64,000 nt of DNA from contig NZ_QYLP01000032.1 of assembly GCF_003614925.1 (NCBI RefSeq), positions 2,954-66,953 on the forward strand. The letters run 5' to 3'. The DNA is from Arthrobacter celericrescens. Its GTDB lineage: Bacteria; Actinomycetota; Actinomycetes; Actinomycetales; Micrococcaceae. Of the stretch, positions 34,301 to 42,765 are shown piece after piece. The number at the start of each line of letters is the position of its first letter. Position 1 is the first letter of the stretch. The position numbers and the translations under genes are program-made. A model generated the notes under the pieces. It was not told the DNA's origin and did not search any database. It was given only the letters and a program-made list of their open reading frames with translations.

Positions 34301-35641
34301 TCAGGCGTCGCGCAGCGGCTCGTGGGCGCGGTCCTTGACCGTGCTGACCGCGGCGAGGGTGCCCAGGGCGGTGATGACGGCGTAGAAGGCCGGCATGTAG
34401 ATGTTGCCCGTGCTGGAAATCAGCCAGGTCATGAGCAGCGGGGCGGTGCCGCCGAAGAGCGCGGAGGAGATGTTGTAGCCCAGGCCGTACGCCGAGTAGC
34501 GGACACGGGTGGGGAACAGTTCCACGATCAGGATGTGGATGACGGCGGTGTGGCCGGCGAACACCACTGCCATGAGGGAGGCGCCGAGGATGGCCAGCCC
34601 CATGTTGCCGGTGGCGATCAGCGCGTAGGCCGGGATGCCGACGATTGCCATGGCGATTGCTGCACCGGCGATGACCTTCTTACGTCCAACGCGGTCGGAC
34701 AGGGCACCCATGAACGGGATGGCGATGCAGATGACCACGAGGCTGCAGGCGGTGACGATGAGGGCCTCGCCGATGGTGAAGTTGATCTGCTTGCCCTTGA
34801 GGAACGTGGGCATGTAGGAGAACAGAACGTAGTAGCCGGAGCCGTTCATCAGTGGGATGAACAGGGCCAGCAGCATGGCGCGGCGGTGCTCGGCGGACTT
34901 GAAGGCTTCCTTCAAGGGGTTCTTGGACAGGCCGCCCTCTTCCTTCAGCTTGGTGAAGTTCGGGGTGTCGGCGATCGCCTTGCGGATGTAGAAGCCGATG
35001 ATGCCCATGGGGATGGCGACCAGGAACGGAACGCGCCAGGCGAAGGAACCGAAGCCGCCGCCGTCGATGGCTGCCTGGGTGAGCCACGGCGACATGGAGT
35101 AGGCAACCAGAGTGCCGGTCAGCAGGGCAGCGAAGGAGGCGATCTGGGCGTAGGAGGTGATGACGCCGCGCTTGCCTTCGGGAGCGTGCTCGGCCAGGAA
35201 GGTCATGGCGCCGGCGGCTTCGCCGCCCACGGAGAAGCCCTGGAGCATGCGCAGCAGGACCAGCAGGATGGGTGCCGCGATGCCGATCGCCGCGTAGGGC
35301 GGCAGCAGGCCGATGCCGGCGGTGGCCACGCTGATCAGCATGATCACGAAGACCAGGAGCTTTTGCCTGCCGATCCGGTCACCCAGGTAGCCACAGACCA
35401 CGGCGCCCAGCGGACGCACGAAGAAGGACACCGCGTAGCCGGCGAACACGAACAGCAGGGCGTTGTCCGGGTTGCCGGGAGCGAGGAACACCAGGGCCAG
35501 GGTCCCTGCCATGAAGGCGAAGATGCCGTTGTCGTAGAGTTCCACGAAGATGCCGACACAGCCGGCAGTGACGACCTTGCGGGTCTGCCGGCCGGTCAGG
35601 TGTCCGGGCTGCGTGGACGCAGCGTTGGTGCTTGTTGACAT
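34301..35641 (-). CDS. MFS transporter, metabolite:H+ symporter (MHS) family
   Basis: A 446-residue transporter with twelve helices of the MHS group, which carries organic acids such as alpha-ketoglutarate, shikimate or proline/betaine. Signatures: VGIFVELYDNGIFAF in helix 1, RPLGAVVCGYLGDRIGRQK (loop 2-3 motif, core GYLGDRIGRQK), LLRMLQGFSVGGEAAGA in helix 4-5, and GALSDRVGRKK in the second half. It follows pxpC by 56 bp. A second importer beside the ABC system suggests uptake of a related acid or of a pathway product. Confidence 0.9.
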   Translation of the reverse strand: MSTSTNAASTQPGHLTGRQTRKVVTAGCVGIFVELYDNGIFAFMAGTLALVFLAPGNPDNALLFVFAGYAVSFFVRPLGAVVCGYLGDRIGRQKLLVFVIMLISVATAGIGLLPPYAAIGIAAPILLVLLRMLQGFSVGGEAAGAMTFLAEHAPEGKRGVITSYAQIASFAALLTGTLVAYSMSPWLTQAAIDGGGFGSFAWRVPFLVAIPMGIIGFYIRKAIADTPNFTKLKEEGGLSKNPLKEAFKSAEHRRAMLLALFIPLMNGSGYYVLFSYMPTFLKGKQINFTIGEALIVTACSLVVICIAIPFMGALSDRVGRKKVIAGAAIAMAIVGIPAYALIATGNMGLAILGASLMAVVFAGHTAVIHILIVELFPTRVRYSAYGLGYNISSALFGGTAPLLMTWLISSTGNIYMPAFYAVITALGTLAAVSTVKDRAHEPLRDA

Positions 35642-35697
35642 GTGTTTTCCCTTGTTCTTTGGAGCGTAGCAAGGCCCCGTGACGGTGGCGAGGGGTT

Positions 35698-36711
35698 TCA
35701 GATGGCGAGGGCCGGTGGCAGTTCACGCCAACCGGGTTCGTCTCCGACGCCGAGAAGTTTGAAAACGGTGTTGACGGTTGTTCGGAGGGATTCGAGCTGC
35801 CGCATGGAGGCCCGGTAGGCCAGGGTCGCCTCGGCGACGGTGGTCTTCCGGAAACGGACAACATCCCCGGGCCGGGCCTGGGCCAGGACATGGAGTCCAA
35901 GGCTGGTGGCGACGGCCAGGACCGGGTACCCGGCAGTGACGCCGCGCCCCCGGTGCAGGACCAGGAGTTCCTCCCTGTTGGGGACTTCCACGGCGCCCAC
36001 CGGGACACCGCGGGAGAGGACCTCCGCGTTGGACAACCGTTCCGGCAGTTCGCCGCCGAGCCGGAGTCCAATATGGTTGCTGCGTCCGCTCACCGTGTAG
36101 CCGGAGGCGAACAGCAGGTCTGCCGAGTCACCGAATTCGGCCACATCCGGGCCGTCGGTGACATCCACCACGAGTTCCGAACCCATCACGGGACGCTCAA
36201 GGCCCAGGCGGAACAGCGGGATGTCGAAGTAGGGCTGACGGAGCGGTGCGACACTGCGCTGGATGCCCAGCACGGTCCCTTCGCCCAGTTTCAAGCCGAA
36301 GCCGATCACGGTGTCCGGAGCGCAGCTGCCCATGAGCAGCGGCGCGTCGACGGAACCGTGGATGGCCAGGTAGGCCCGCAGCCCGGTGTGGATGCCGCGA
36401 ATGGCCACGGCCTCCCCGGCGCGGACCGAAACAGGTTCCCACTGCGGCTGTTCCCGGCCACCGACCGTGAGGGTCAGCGGGGCTCCGGTGACGGCGATCA
36501 GGAAGTCCTGGTCCGCGCGCATCCGGAAGTCCAGCGCGGTCACCTCCAGCAGCGGAGCATTGTCCTCATTGCCGGCGAGGATGTTCGCGGCGCGGGCCGA
36601 GAACTGGTCCAGGGCGCCGTTGACCGGCAGGCCGAAGCGCGGTCCGCGGAAGCGGCCGAGGTCCGTGACCACGGAGTTTCCGGGCTGCTCGACAACGATG
36701 CGGCCGTTCAC
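35698..36711 (-). CDS. pxpC: 5-oxoprolinase subunit C family / biotin-dependent carboxyltransferase-fold protein
   Basis: A 337-residue protein of the KipA/AHS2 family. With PxpA and PxpB it makes the ATP-dependent prokaryotic 5-oxoprolinase, which opens the pyroglutamate lactam to glutamate. Visible signatures are VVTDLGRFRGPRFGLPVNGALD (core GLPVNGALDQFSARAAN), LEVTALDFRM, GRSNHIGLRL and the C-terminal RPGDVVRFRK. The start is GTG 36711, overlapping the pxpB stop (GTGA). Full length. Related lactamases of the same three-gene set act on other lactams, so strict specificity for 5-oxoproline is not proven. Confidence 0.9.
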   Translation of the reverse strand: MNGRIVVEQPGNSVVTDLGRFRGPRFGLPVNGALDQFSARAANILAGNEDNAPLLEVTALDFRMRADQDFLIAVTGAPLTLTVGGREQPQWEPVSVRAGEAVAIRGIHTGLRAYLAIHGSVDAPLLMGSCAPDTVIGFGLKLGEGTVLGIQRSVAPLRQPYFDIPLFRLGLERPVMGSELVVDVTDGPDVAEFGDSADLLFASGYTVSGRSNHIGLRLGGELPERLSNAEVLSRGVPVGAVEVPNREELLVLHRGRGVTAGYPVLAVATSLGLHVLAQARPGDVVRFRKTTVAEATLAYRASMRQLESLRTTVNTVFKLLGVGDEPGWRELPPALAI

Positions 36712-37475
36712 AGCGCCACCTCCGGATGGAGATCAGCCGGGTTGAGGGCCTCCAGGTGGCTGCCGACGTAATCGTTGAACTCTTCGTGGCTGATCGGGCG
36801 GAAGCGCAGGGTATCTCCGGGACGGTAAGGGACCAGCGGGTCCCGGCCGAGGTCGAGGACGGTGAGCGGGGTCTGGCCGATCACGCACCAGCCGCCGGGC
36901 GCCACCGCGGGGGCGATGACGGCCTGCCGGCCGGCCACGGCGATCGCGCCGGCGGGGACGCTGAGGCGCGGGTCCTTCAGGCGCGGCACGGGAAGCGGGA
37001 AGTCGGGGCCGTCCATCATGGGCGAACCGGCGGGGGCGCCCATGCAGCGGATCGTGTAGCTCTTGGCCGAGTGCAGGGCGATGACTTCGGCCACCGTGAT
37101 TCCCTGCTGTTCGGCCACCTTTTCCAGGTCCGGGCCGAAGTCGCCGCCGTAGGCGACGGGCACTTCGAACTCGAGCGGCCCGCGGGCGGAGCTCCCGGCG
37201 AGGTCCAGCTGGCGCAGGCCGAGCTGGCGCAGGCCGAGCAGAACGTAGGCGCGCAGCTGCTTCGCGGAGACCACGGCGGGGTCGAACTCGACCAGCACGG
37301 AATCGTAGGTGGGGACGGCGCCGTGGAGGCCTTCGGCGTCGCAGGTGTCCAGCCAGCCGGCCAGCCGGTGCACGGTGTCCCAGTTGCGCTCGGGGTCCGC
37401 GGAGACGGCCACGACGCGGACGGCGGAATCGCCGGACTCGTGGATCTCGACGGCGGGGGTGGCGTTGGTGCTCAT
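36708..37475 (-). CDS. pxpB: 5-oxoprolinase subunit B (KipI/AHS1 family)
   Basis: A 255-residue protein of the allophanate-hydrolase-subunit-1 / KipI type. Signatures: ESGDSAVRVV at the N-terminus, VPTYDSVLVEFDP, EVPVAYGGDFGPDL and YTIRCMGAPAGSPMMDG, then VPRLKDPRLSVPAGAIAVAG (core RLSVPAGAIAVAG) and a CVIGQTP loop. ATG 37475 lies one base after the pxpA stop, while the open frame further upstream is shadow of pxpA. A duplicated LRQLGLRQLDL stretch (DNA near 37210-37240) is a small tandem repeat. It functions in the PxpABC complex. Confidence 0.9.
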   Translation of the reverse strand: MSTNATPAVEIHESGDSAVRVVAVSADPERNWDTVHRLAGWLDTCDAEGLHGAVPTYDSVLVEFDPAVVSAKQLRAYVLLGLRQLGLRQLDLAGSSARGPLEFEVPVAYGGDFGPDLEKVAEQQGITVAEVIALHSAKSYTIRCMGAPAGSPMMDGPDFPLPVPRLKDPRLSVPAGAIAVAGRQAVIAPAVAPGGWCVIGQTPLTVLDLGRDPLVPYRPGDTLRFRPISHEEFNDYVGSHLEALNPADLHPEVAL

Positions 37476-37476
37476 G

Positions 37477-38280
37477 TCAGGCTGCGTTCTGCGGGTTCCG
37501 CTTGGACCGGGCGGCGAGGACCTCGGCGAGCGGGGCGATGCGGACGCCGGCGGCGGTGAGTTCCTTGCGGATGAGCCGGGCGAGGGCGACGGCGCCGGGG
37601 TTGTCGCCGTGCAGCAGCACGGTGTCCGCCTGGATGGCGACGTCGGTGCCGGCCACTGTTTCGATGACTCCTTCGCAGACCATGCGGACGGTCCGTTCGA
37701 CGATGACGGCGGGATCGTGCAGCACCGCGCCGGGCTGGCTGCGGGGAACGAGGGTGCCATCCGGCTGGTAGGCGCGATCCGCGATGCCGACGATCGCTAC
37801 GCCGAGGCCGCGCTGTTCGGCGGCTCGGGCCAGTTCGCCGTCCTGCGCGAGGACAATCAGGGAGGGGTCGGCGCGGAAGGCGGCGTCAGCAACGGCGTCG
37901 GCGTAGTCGGCGCGGGTGGCGACGAGGTTGCCGAGGCGGCCGTGCGGGGCGATGTGGGAAACGCGGGTGCCGTGGTAGGCGGCGAAGGCGGAGAGGGCGC
38001 CGAGCTGGTAGAGGGTGTCGGTGCGGACTTCCTCCGCGGTGAGGTCCATGGCGCGCCGGCCGAAGCCGCGCAGGTCCGGGAAGCTGGGGTGGGCACCGAT
38101 GCCGACGCCGCGGCGGACGCATTCGGCCACGGTGCGGTCCATGATGTCAGGGTCCCCGGCGTGGAAGCCGCAGGCGATATTCGCGCTGGAAACGATGTCC
38201 AGGAGCTCCTGGTCCTCGCCCAGGGTATATGCGCCGAATCCTTCTCCCAGATCCGCCACGAGATCGATCACGGCAGTCAC
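37477..38280 (-). CDS. pxpA: 5-oxoprolinase subunit A (LamB/YcsF family)
   Basis: A 267-residue LamB/YcsF protein, the subunit that carries the putative lactam-binding site. Signatures: DLVADLGEGFGAY, SSANIACGFHAGDP, VGIGAHPSFPDLRGFGRR, HIAPHGRLGN (family usually VKPHGALYN) and VLLHGDNPGAVALA. Start GTG 38280 has AGAGGA upstream and the family's usual start; the frame extends further upstream without support. It is the first gene of pxpABC-MFS-SDR and is preceded by LysR-type composite site 1 (38358-38397). Confidence 0.92.
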   Translation of the reverse strand: MTAVIDLVADLGEGFGAYTLGEDQELLDIVSSANIACGFHAGDPDIMDRTVAECVRRGVGIGAHPSFPDLRGFGRRAMDLTAEEVRTDTLYQLGALSAFAAYHGTRVSHIAPHGRLGNLVATRADYADAVADAAFRADPSLIVLAQDGELARAAEQRGLGVAIVGIADRAYQPDGTLVPRSQPGAVLHDPAVIVERTVRMVCEGVIETVAGTDVAIQADTVLLHGDNPGAVALARLIRKELTAAGVRIAPLAEVLAARSKRNPQNAA

Positions 38281-38357
38281 GTTGTCCTCTTTCCTCGTGA
38301 ATGTTGCAGGTATCACTTCCCCACACTTCGAGGGTTCCACCGTGACCACCCTCACGA

Positions 38358-38397
38358 CAAAGACCTATTGGGCGTCCCATCATAAGGAATCCTTATG
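38358..38397 (-). promoter_or_regulatory. LysR-type composite site 1 (upstream of pxpA)
   Basis: Read on the minus strand, CATAAGGATTCCTTATG (38397-38381) is a perfect dyad around one base. It is followed after exactly 16 bases by GTCTTTG (38364-38358). The same arrangement occurs at 42687-42726, 43703-43742 and 46501-46540. It ends 77 bp before the pxpA start, as expected for an activator site with a recognition half and an activation half. Confidence 0.82.
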
Positions 38398-38410
38398 AAA
38401 AGGCCTGTGG

Positions 38411-38454
38411 AAAAACGGAATGGCCGCGCCGGCGGTGAACCGGGCGCGGCCATT
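38411..38454 (-). terminator. Rho-independent terminator of the ABC importer operon
   Basis: On the minus strand, AATGGCCGCGCC and GGCGCGGCCATT form a perfect 12-bp stem (38454-38443 and 38430-38419) with a 12-base loop, followed by CCG and five T (38415-38411). It lies 25 bp past the stop of the last permease gene, separating the importer transcript from the pxp promoter. Confidence 0.85.
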
Positions 38455-38479
38455 CTGCGGGCCAGGGATGTGCTGGGTG

Positions 38480-39334
38480 CTACAGGGCCTTCCGCAGGCC
38501 CATCACGCGTTCCACGATGACCACTACGGCCATGGAGAACAGGATCAGGAGCACAGAGAGTGCGGCCACTGCGGCGTCGGCGGAGTTCTCCACGTAGCGC
38601 AGCACCTGGACCGGGAGGGTGGGCAGGCCGGATTCGGCGACGAAGAGGGAAATCACGGCCTCGTCGAAGGACACGATGAACGCGATCACGCCGCCGGCGA
38701 TGACGCCGGGCCGGATGAGCGGCAGGGTGATGCGCCGGAACACGGTCCAGGAATCACCGCCCAGGATCCGGGCCGCCTCCTCGCAGGAAGTGTCCGTGGT
38801 GGCCAGGCTCATGAGCGTGGTGCGGACCACGAACGGGAAGGTCACCGCGATGTGGCCGATGATGATGCCGGCATAGGTGTTGTTGAGCTTCAGGGGCCCG
38901 AACAGCAGCACCAGGCCAAGCGCCAGGACGATGCTGGGAATCATGAGCGGCGAGAGGAAGAAAGCCTGGATGGCGGCCTTCCCCTTGAAGCGGAACCTTG
39001 CCAGGGCCAGGGCAGCCGGGACGCCGAGGATCAGGACCAGCACGGTAACCGCCGAGGCGGTGATCAGGCTGATCCGCAGGCCGCTCATGAACGTCTCCTG
39101 GCCCGGCAGGGCCGCATACCAGTCCAGCGTGAAGCCTTCCGGCGGGAAGGACAGGTACTGGTTGGAGGCGAAGGAGATGACCACCACGATCAGCAGTGGC
39201 GCCAGCAGGAACAGGTACAGCAGGAAGACCAGGGCGTTGAAGACGAAGGTCCCGGTCTTGCGGCGCGGCTTGAAGACCGGTGCCGCGGTCCGGGCTGCGG
39301 CGGGAGGGTGCGCCGCCAGGGTGTTCTGGCTCAT
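38480..39334 (-). CDS. ABC transporter permease (PotC-like)
   Basis: A 284-residue inner-membrane permease with six helices. The EAA-loop motif is visible as DTSCEEAARILGGDSWTVFRRITLPLI, core CEEAARILGGDSW. The family (spermidine/putrescine, Fe3+, thiamine and 2-aminoethylphosphonate importers) is the POPT type. The start is one base after the first permease stop. By context it imports the substrate for the pxp/aminotransferase pathway rather than polyamines. Confidence 0.92.
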   Translation of the reverse strand: MSQNTLAAHPPAAARTAAPVFKPRRKTGTFVFNALVFLLYLFLLAPLLIVVVISFASNQYLSFPPEGFTLDWYAALPGQETFMSGLRISLITASAVTVLVLILGVPAALALARFRFKGKAAIQAFFLSPLMIPSIVLALGLVLLFGPLKLNNTYAGIIIGHIAVTFPFVVRTTLMSLATTDTSCEEAARILGGDSWTVFRRITLPLIRPGVIAGGVIAFIVSFDEAVISLFVAESGLPTLPVQVLRYVENSADAAVAALSVLLILFSMAVVVIVERVMGLRKAL

Positions 39335-39335
39335 C

Positions 39336-40256
39336 TCAGGCTCCGATCTTCTTGGTCAGGCGCTGGTACACGCTGATGATGATGCCGAAGAGCACCAGGA
39401 GGATGACGGACAGGGCCGCCGCGAAGGGCCAGTTGAGCAGGCCCGTGGTCTGGTCGTAGATCTCCGTGGCGAGCACCTGCACGGCGCCGCCGCCAAGCAG
39501 GCGCGGGGTGATGAAGGTGCTGACGGAGAGCACGAACACCATGAGGAAGGCCGTCAGGACGCCGGGCAGGGTCAGGGGCAGCGTCACGCGGGTGAACACC
39601 TTGAACTTGCTGGCGCCGAGCGATCCGGCCGCCTCCTCGAGTTGGGGGCTGAGCCGGCCGAAGCCGGAGATCATGGCCAGGATGGCGTAGGGCATGAAGA
39701 TCTCCACCAGGCCGATCGTCACGCCGGTCATGTTGTTGGTCAGCTTCAGCGGATCGGTGATGAAGCCCATGCTCTTCAGGGACGAGTTGACCAGTCCCGT
39801 GTCGCCCAGGATGACCATCCAGCCATAGGTCCGGACGACGGCGGATGTCAGCAGCGGCGCGATGGCCAGGGCCGTCAGGAGTCCTTTGAACTTGCTGGTG
39901 GAGCGGGCCAGGAACATCGCCACCGGGTAGGAGACCAGGACGCACAGGACGCCGACCACCAGGCCCATCTGGAACGTGTCCAGGGTGACCTTCCAGAAGT
40001 AGGAGTCGCCCAGCGGTTCGATGTAGTGCCGGAGGGTGAAGCCCTCCTCCACCACGCCGTCGGGACCGCCTTCGTTGAAGGACATCCTGACCATGTAGGC
40101 CAGCGGCAGGACGAAACTGGCAACCAGGCCCAGGATGGCGGGTGCCAGGAGGGCGAGGAAAGTCCGGCGGTCGCGCCGGGACTTGGCCTTCTCCAGCACC
40201 CCCGGAGCCAGGCCCGGCCCGGGTGCGCTGTTCCCGGCCGCGGTGATGATGCTCAT
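39336..40256 (-). CDS. ABC transporter permease (PotB-like)
   Basis: A 306-residue permease. A basic cytoplasmic leader (EKAKSRRDRR) precedes the first helix, and a large loop follows it with DSYFWKVTLDTFQMGLVVG (core DSYFWKVTLDTFQ) before helices 2-6. The EAA loop reads PQLEEAAGSLGASKFKVFTRVTLPLT, core LEEAAGSLGASKFKVF. ATG 40256 shares its A with the stop TGA of the ATPase gene (TGATG), a tight translational coupling. Confidence 0.92.
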   Translation of the reverse strand: MSIITAAGNSAPGPGLAPGVLEKAKSRRDRRTFLALLAPAILGLVASFVLPLAYMVRMSFNEGGPDGVVEEGFTLRHYIEPLGDSYFWKVTLDTFQMGLVVGVLCVLVSYPVAMFLARSTSKFKGLLTALAIAPLLTSAVVRTYGWMVILGDTGLVNSSLKSMGFITDPLKLTNNMTGVTIGLVEIFMPYAILAMISGFGRLSPQLEEAAGSLGASKFKVFTRVTLPLTLPGVLTAFLMVFVLSVSTFITPRLLGGGAVQVLATEIYDQTTGLLNWPFAAALSVILLVLFGIIISVYQRLTKKIGA

Positions 40257-41416
40257 CAGGCCACGTCCTGCGCTGCAAGGGCATCCGCGGTTGCCGGACG
40301 CTCCGTGCCGTGGGGGATGCCGGCAGTGCCCGGAATGATGAAGGCGTCGGCCGGATCCCAGGAAAGGTAGGCGGTCTGGCCGAGCCGCGGGATGCCGCTG
40401 CTGGCGGTGGGCATCTGGGAAAGGAGTTCCTTGCCCCCGGCGCGCAAACCCAGGGAGAGCGAGTCGCCGGTGTAGCTGACGCGCTCGATGACCCCTTCGA
40501 TGAACGGGCCGGCCGGCTGCTGCAGGGACGTCTTGAGGCGGTGCGGGCGGACCACGATTTCATGGGTGCTGCCGGCAAGCCCGGCCGCCCCGACGGCGCC
40601 GAAACGGCCAAAGCCGTCCACGTCCACAACGTAGCTGCGCTCACCGTCGGCGGCAGCGCCGTCGTCGGCCACCACCGCGGAGGCGAAGAAGTTCGCCTGC
40701 CCGATGAAGTCGGCCACGAAATGGGTCTGCGGCCGCTCGTAGACCTCGGCGGGAGCGCCGTACTGTTCGATGATGCCGCCGTTCATGACGGCGATGCGGT
40801 CAGCCATGTCCAGGGCTTCGTCCTGGTCGTGCGTGACGAAGAGGGTGGTGGCCCCGGTGCGCTGCTGGATCGAGCGGATTTCGGTGCGCATGTTCTCGCG
40901 CAGCTTGGCATCGAGGTTGGAAAGCGGCTCGTCCAGGAGCAGCAGGGTGGGTTCCACCACCAGGGCGCGGGCAATTGCGATTCGCTGCTGCTGGCCGCCG
41001 GAGAGCTCCTTCACCTGGCGCCCGGCAAGGTGGCCGAGCTTGACCAGGTCCAGTGCCTCGACGACGCGGCGGTTCTGCTCCTTGCTCCCTACCTTCCGCA
41101 TCTGCAGGCCGAAGGCCACATTCTGGGCCACGTCCATGTGGGGGAAGAGCGCGTAGGACTGGAAGACCATGCCCATGCCGCGCTTGTGCACGGGGGTCTG
41201 GGTGATGTCCTTGCCGTCCACCATGATGGAGCCGGAGGTGGGGTCCATCAGGCCGGCAACCATCCGGAGGGTGGTGGTCTTTCCGCAGCCCGACGGGCCG
41301 AGGAGGGCCACGAGGTGGCCCTCCTCGACGCTCATGCTGAGGCAGTCCACTGCCGGGTCGAGCCCGGGGGCGTATCGCTTGGTCAGGTCGACAATCGAGA
41401 GCTTCGGATTGTTCAA
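40256..41416 (-). CDS. ABC transporter ATP-binding protein (PotA-like)
   Basis: A 386-residue ATPase. Motifs: Walker A GPSGCGKTTTLRM, VFQSYALFPHM (Q-loop), signature VKELSGGQQQRIAIARAL, Walker B LLLLDEPLSNLD, and the switch VTHDQDEAL. A C-terminal TOBE-type regulatory domain follows (HEIVVRPHRLKTSL region). The start is TTG 41416, chosen because AGGAG lies 9 bases before it and homologues begin here; the ORF reaches 41497 without a ribosome site. It belongs to the importer operon between the binding protein and permease genes. Confidence 0.92.
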   Translation of the reverse strand: MNNPKLSIVDLTKRYAPGLDPAVDCLSMSVEEGHLVALLGPSGCGKTTTLRMVAGLMDPTSGSIMVDGKDITQTPVHKRGMGMVFQSYALFPHMDVAQNVAFGLQMRKVGSKEQNRRVVEALDLVKLGHLAGRQVKELSGGQQQRIAIARALVVEPTLLLLDEPLSNLDAKLRENMRTEIRSIQQRTGATTLFVTHDQDEALDMADRIAVMNGGIIEQYGAPAEVYERPQTHFVADFIGQANFFASAVVADDGAAADGERSYVVDVDGFGRFGAVGAAGLAGSTHEIVVRPHRLKTSLQQPAGPFIEGVIERVSYTGDSLSLGLRAGGKELLSQMPTASSGIPRLGQTAYLSWDPADAFIIPGTAGIPHGTERPATADALAAQDVA

Positions 41417-41457
41417 GGTGCTTGCTCCTGGTTCCGGCAGTGTCTGTCTTGCGGGGA

Positions 41458-42540
41458 CTACTTGGTGATGATCTGGCGCTTCCATTCCTGGGTCCACTTG
41501 TCGCGGGCCTTGGAAAGGAAGTCGATGTCCAGTGCGGTGATGTCCGGGTTGTCGGTGGCGACCACGCGGGCCTTGACCTCGGCCGGGAGCTCCGCGTTGG
41601 TGACGGAGGGGGCGTAGAAGAGCGCCTTGGCGAAGGCCGACTGCGCCTCGGCGGAGAGCGCGTAGTTGATGAACGTCTTCGCGGCTGCCGAGTGCGGGGC
41701 GCCCTTGACCAGGTTGATGGTGTTGATCTGGTAGACGGAGCCCTCCTTGGGGACCGCCACGCCGATCTTCTTCTTGCTCTGGTCGCTGTAGTACTGGGCG
41801 CGGGCGTTCTGGCCCAGGCCGATGACGGTCTGGCCGGTGATGACGCTCTGGTACTCGTCAGGGTTCGGGGCGAAGGACTGGACCGACGGCGCCAGTTCCT
41901 TCAGCTTCGCGGTCGCCTTCTCGATGGACTGGGTGTAGTCCTCGCCTTCCATCTTGGCGGTGATGGCCGTCAGGGAGATGCCCAGGAGGGACGGCGGGGC
42001 CACGATGTTGACCTTGCCCTTGTTGGCCGGGTCCCAGAGGACCTTCCAGCTGTCCGGGGCTGTGGGGAAGGTGGCGGTGTCGTAGACCAGGCCGACGGCG
42101 TCCAGCATGGCCACGGGACCGTAGCCGTCCTTGTTGCGGAACTTCTCCGGAACGTTCGCCATGTTGGGCACCGCGGAGGTGTCCAGCTTTTCGAAGAGTC
42201 CCTGGCGGTTGCCGGTGGTGGACACCGAGTTGTCCATGATCGCGACGTCGGTTCCGGGGCTGCCCTTCTGGCCCTGCAGGGCGCTGAGCATTTCGGCCGA
42301 AGAGCGCTTGGAGACGAAGTTGATCTTGATGTCCGGGTACTTGGCCTTGAACGGCTCGATGACCGCCTTGGTGTACTGCTCTTCCCAGATGCCGGAGTAG
42401 GCGATCAGGTTGACTTCGCCGGAGGTGGGCGAGCCGGCTTCCTTGCCGGCTTCCGCCCCGCCACCGCAGGCGGAAAGCGCCAAGGCCGAGGCAGCGGTGA
42501 GTGCCAGGGCTGCGAATCCGCGGCGCGTGTAGGATTTCAT
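41458..42540 (-). CDS. extracellular solute-binding lipoprotein of the ABC importer
   Basis: A 360-residue type-II periplasmic-binding-fold protein anchored as a lipoprotein: leader RRGFAALALTAASALALSACGGG with the lipobox Cys near residue 25. The mature part has SGIWEEQYTKAVIEPFKAKYPDI (core WEEQYTKAVIEPF), DVAIMDNSVS and WDPANKGKVNIV, as in the PotD/Fe3+-binding class. ATG 42540 has a perfect AGGAGG site. LysR-type composite site 2 (42687-42726) lies 146 bp upstream, so the importer is predicted to respond to the divergent LysR. Confidence 0.93.
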   Translation of the reverse strand: MKSYTRRGFAALALTAASALALSACGGGAEAGKEAGSPTSGEVNLIAYSGIWEEQYTKAVIEPFKAKYPDIKINFVSKRSSAEMLSALQGQKGSPGTDVAIMDNSVSTTGNRQGLFEKLDTSAVPNMANVPEKFRNKDGYGPVAMLDAVGLVYDTATFPTAPDSWKVLWDPANKGKVNIVAPPSLLGISLTAITAKMEGEDYTQSIEKATAKLKELAPSVQSFAPNPDEYQSVITGQTVIGLGQNARAQYYSDQSKKKIGVAVPKEGSVYQINTINLVKGAPHSAAAKTFINYALSAEAQSAFAKALFYAPSVTNAELPAEVKARVVATDNPDITALDIDFLSKARDKWTQEWKRQIITK

Positions 42541-42686
42541 CGGGTTTCCTCCTGAAGAGATGTGGGGGACGTGAAGCAGGGGGTGTCCGGAGATCCGGAC
42601 CGGTGGCCAAGGCCGGCCACGCCATGCGAACGGAGTGCTTGGGGTGTCGTCCCGCACTCAAAGTAGCCAGTGAGACTCGGCTCACA

Positions 42687-42726
42687 CAAAGACTTGTTCT
42701 GCGTCACCACATAAGCTTTTGCTATG
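42687..42726 (-). promoter_or_regulatory. LysR-type composite site 2 (lysR / importer divergent region)
   Basis: On the minus strand CATAGCAAAAGCTTATG (42726-42710), 16 bases, then GTCTTTG (42693-42687). CATA and CTTATG keep the positions seen in site 1, and the spacer has AC at the same place. It faces the binding-protein gene and lies 39 bp from the divergent lysR start, so it could also mediate autoregulation. Confidence 0.8.
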
Positions 42727-42765
42727 ACGCGGGGCCGTCGACGACCCTCCAGAAAGGCGCACACC

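Noticed and set aside
33365..35638. Long open frame (757 codons) on the plus strand opposite the SDR and MFS genes
   Set aside because: It is the antisense of two clear genes. Its translation is an Asp/Gly/His-rich shadow typical of GC-rich antisense frames, and there is no domain or ribosome site.
38480..42540. ABC importer considered as a polyamine (PotABCD) system
   Set aside because: The subfamily is broad. The shared regulator motif with pxpABC and the aminotransferase-aldolase pair points to a different substrate, and the binding protein shows no diagnostic polyamine site that I could identify.
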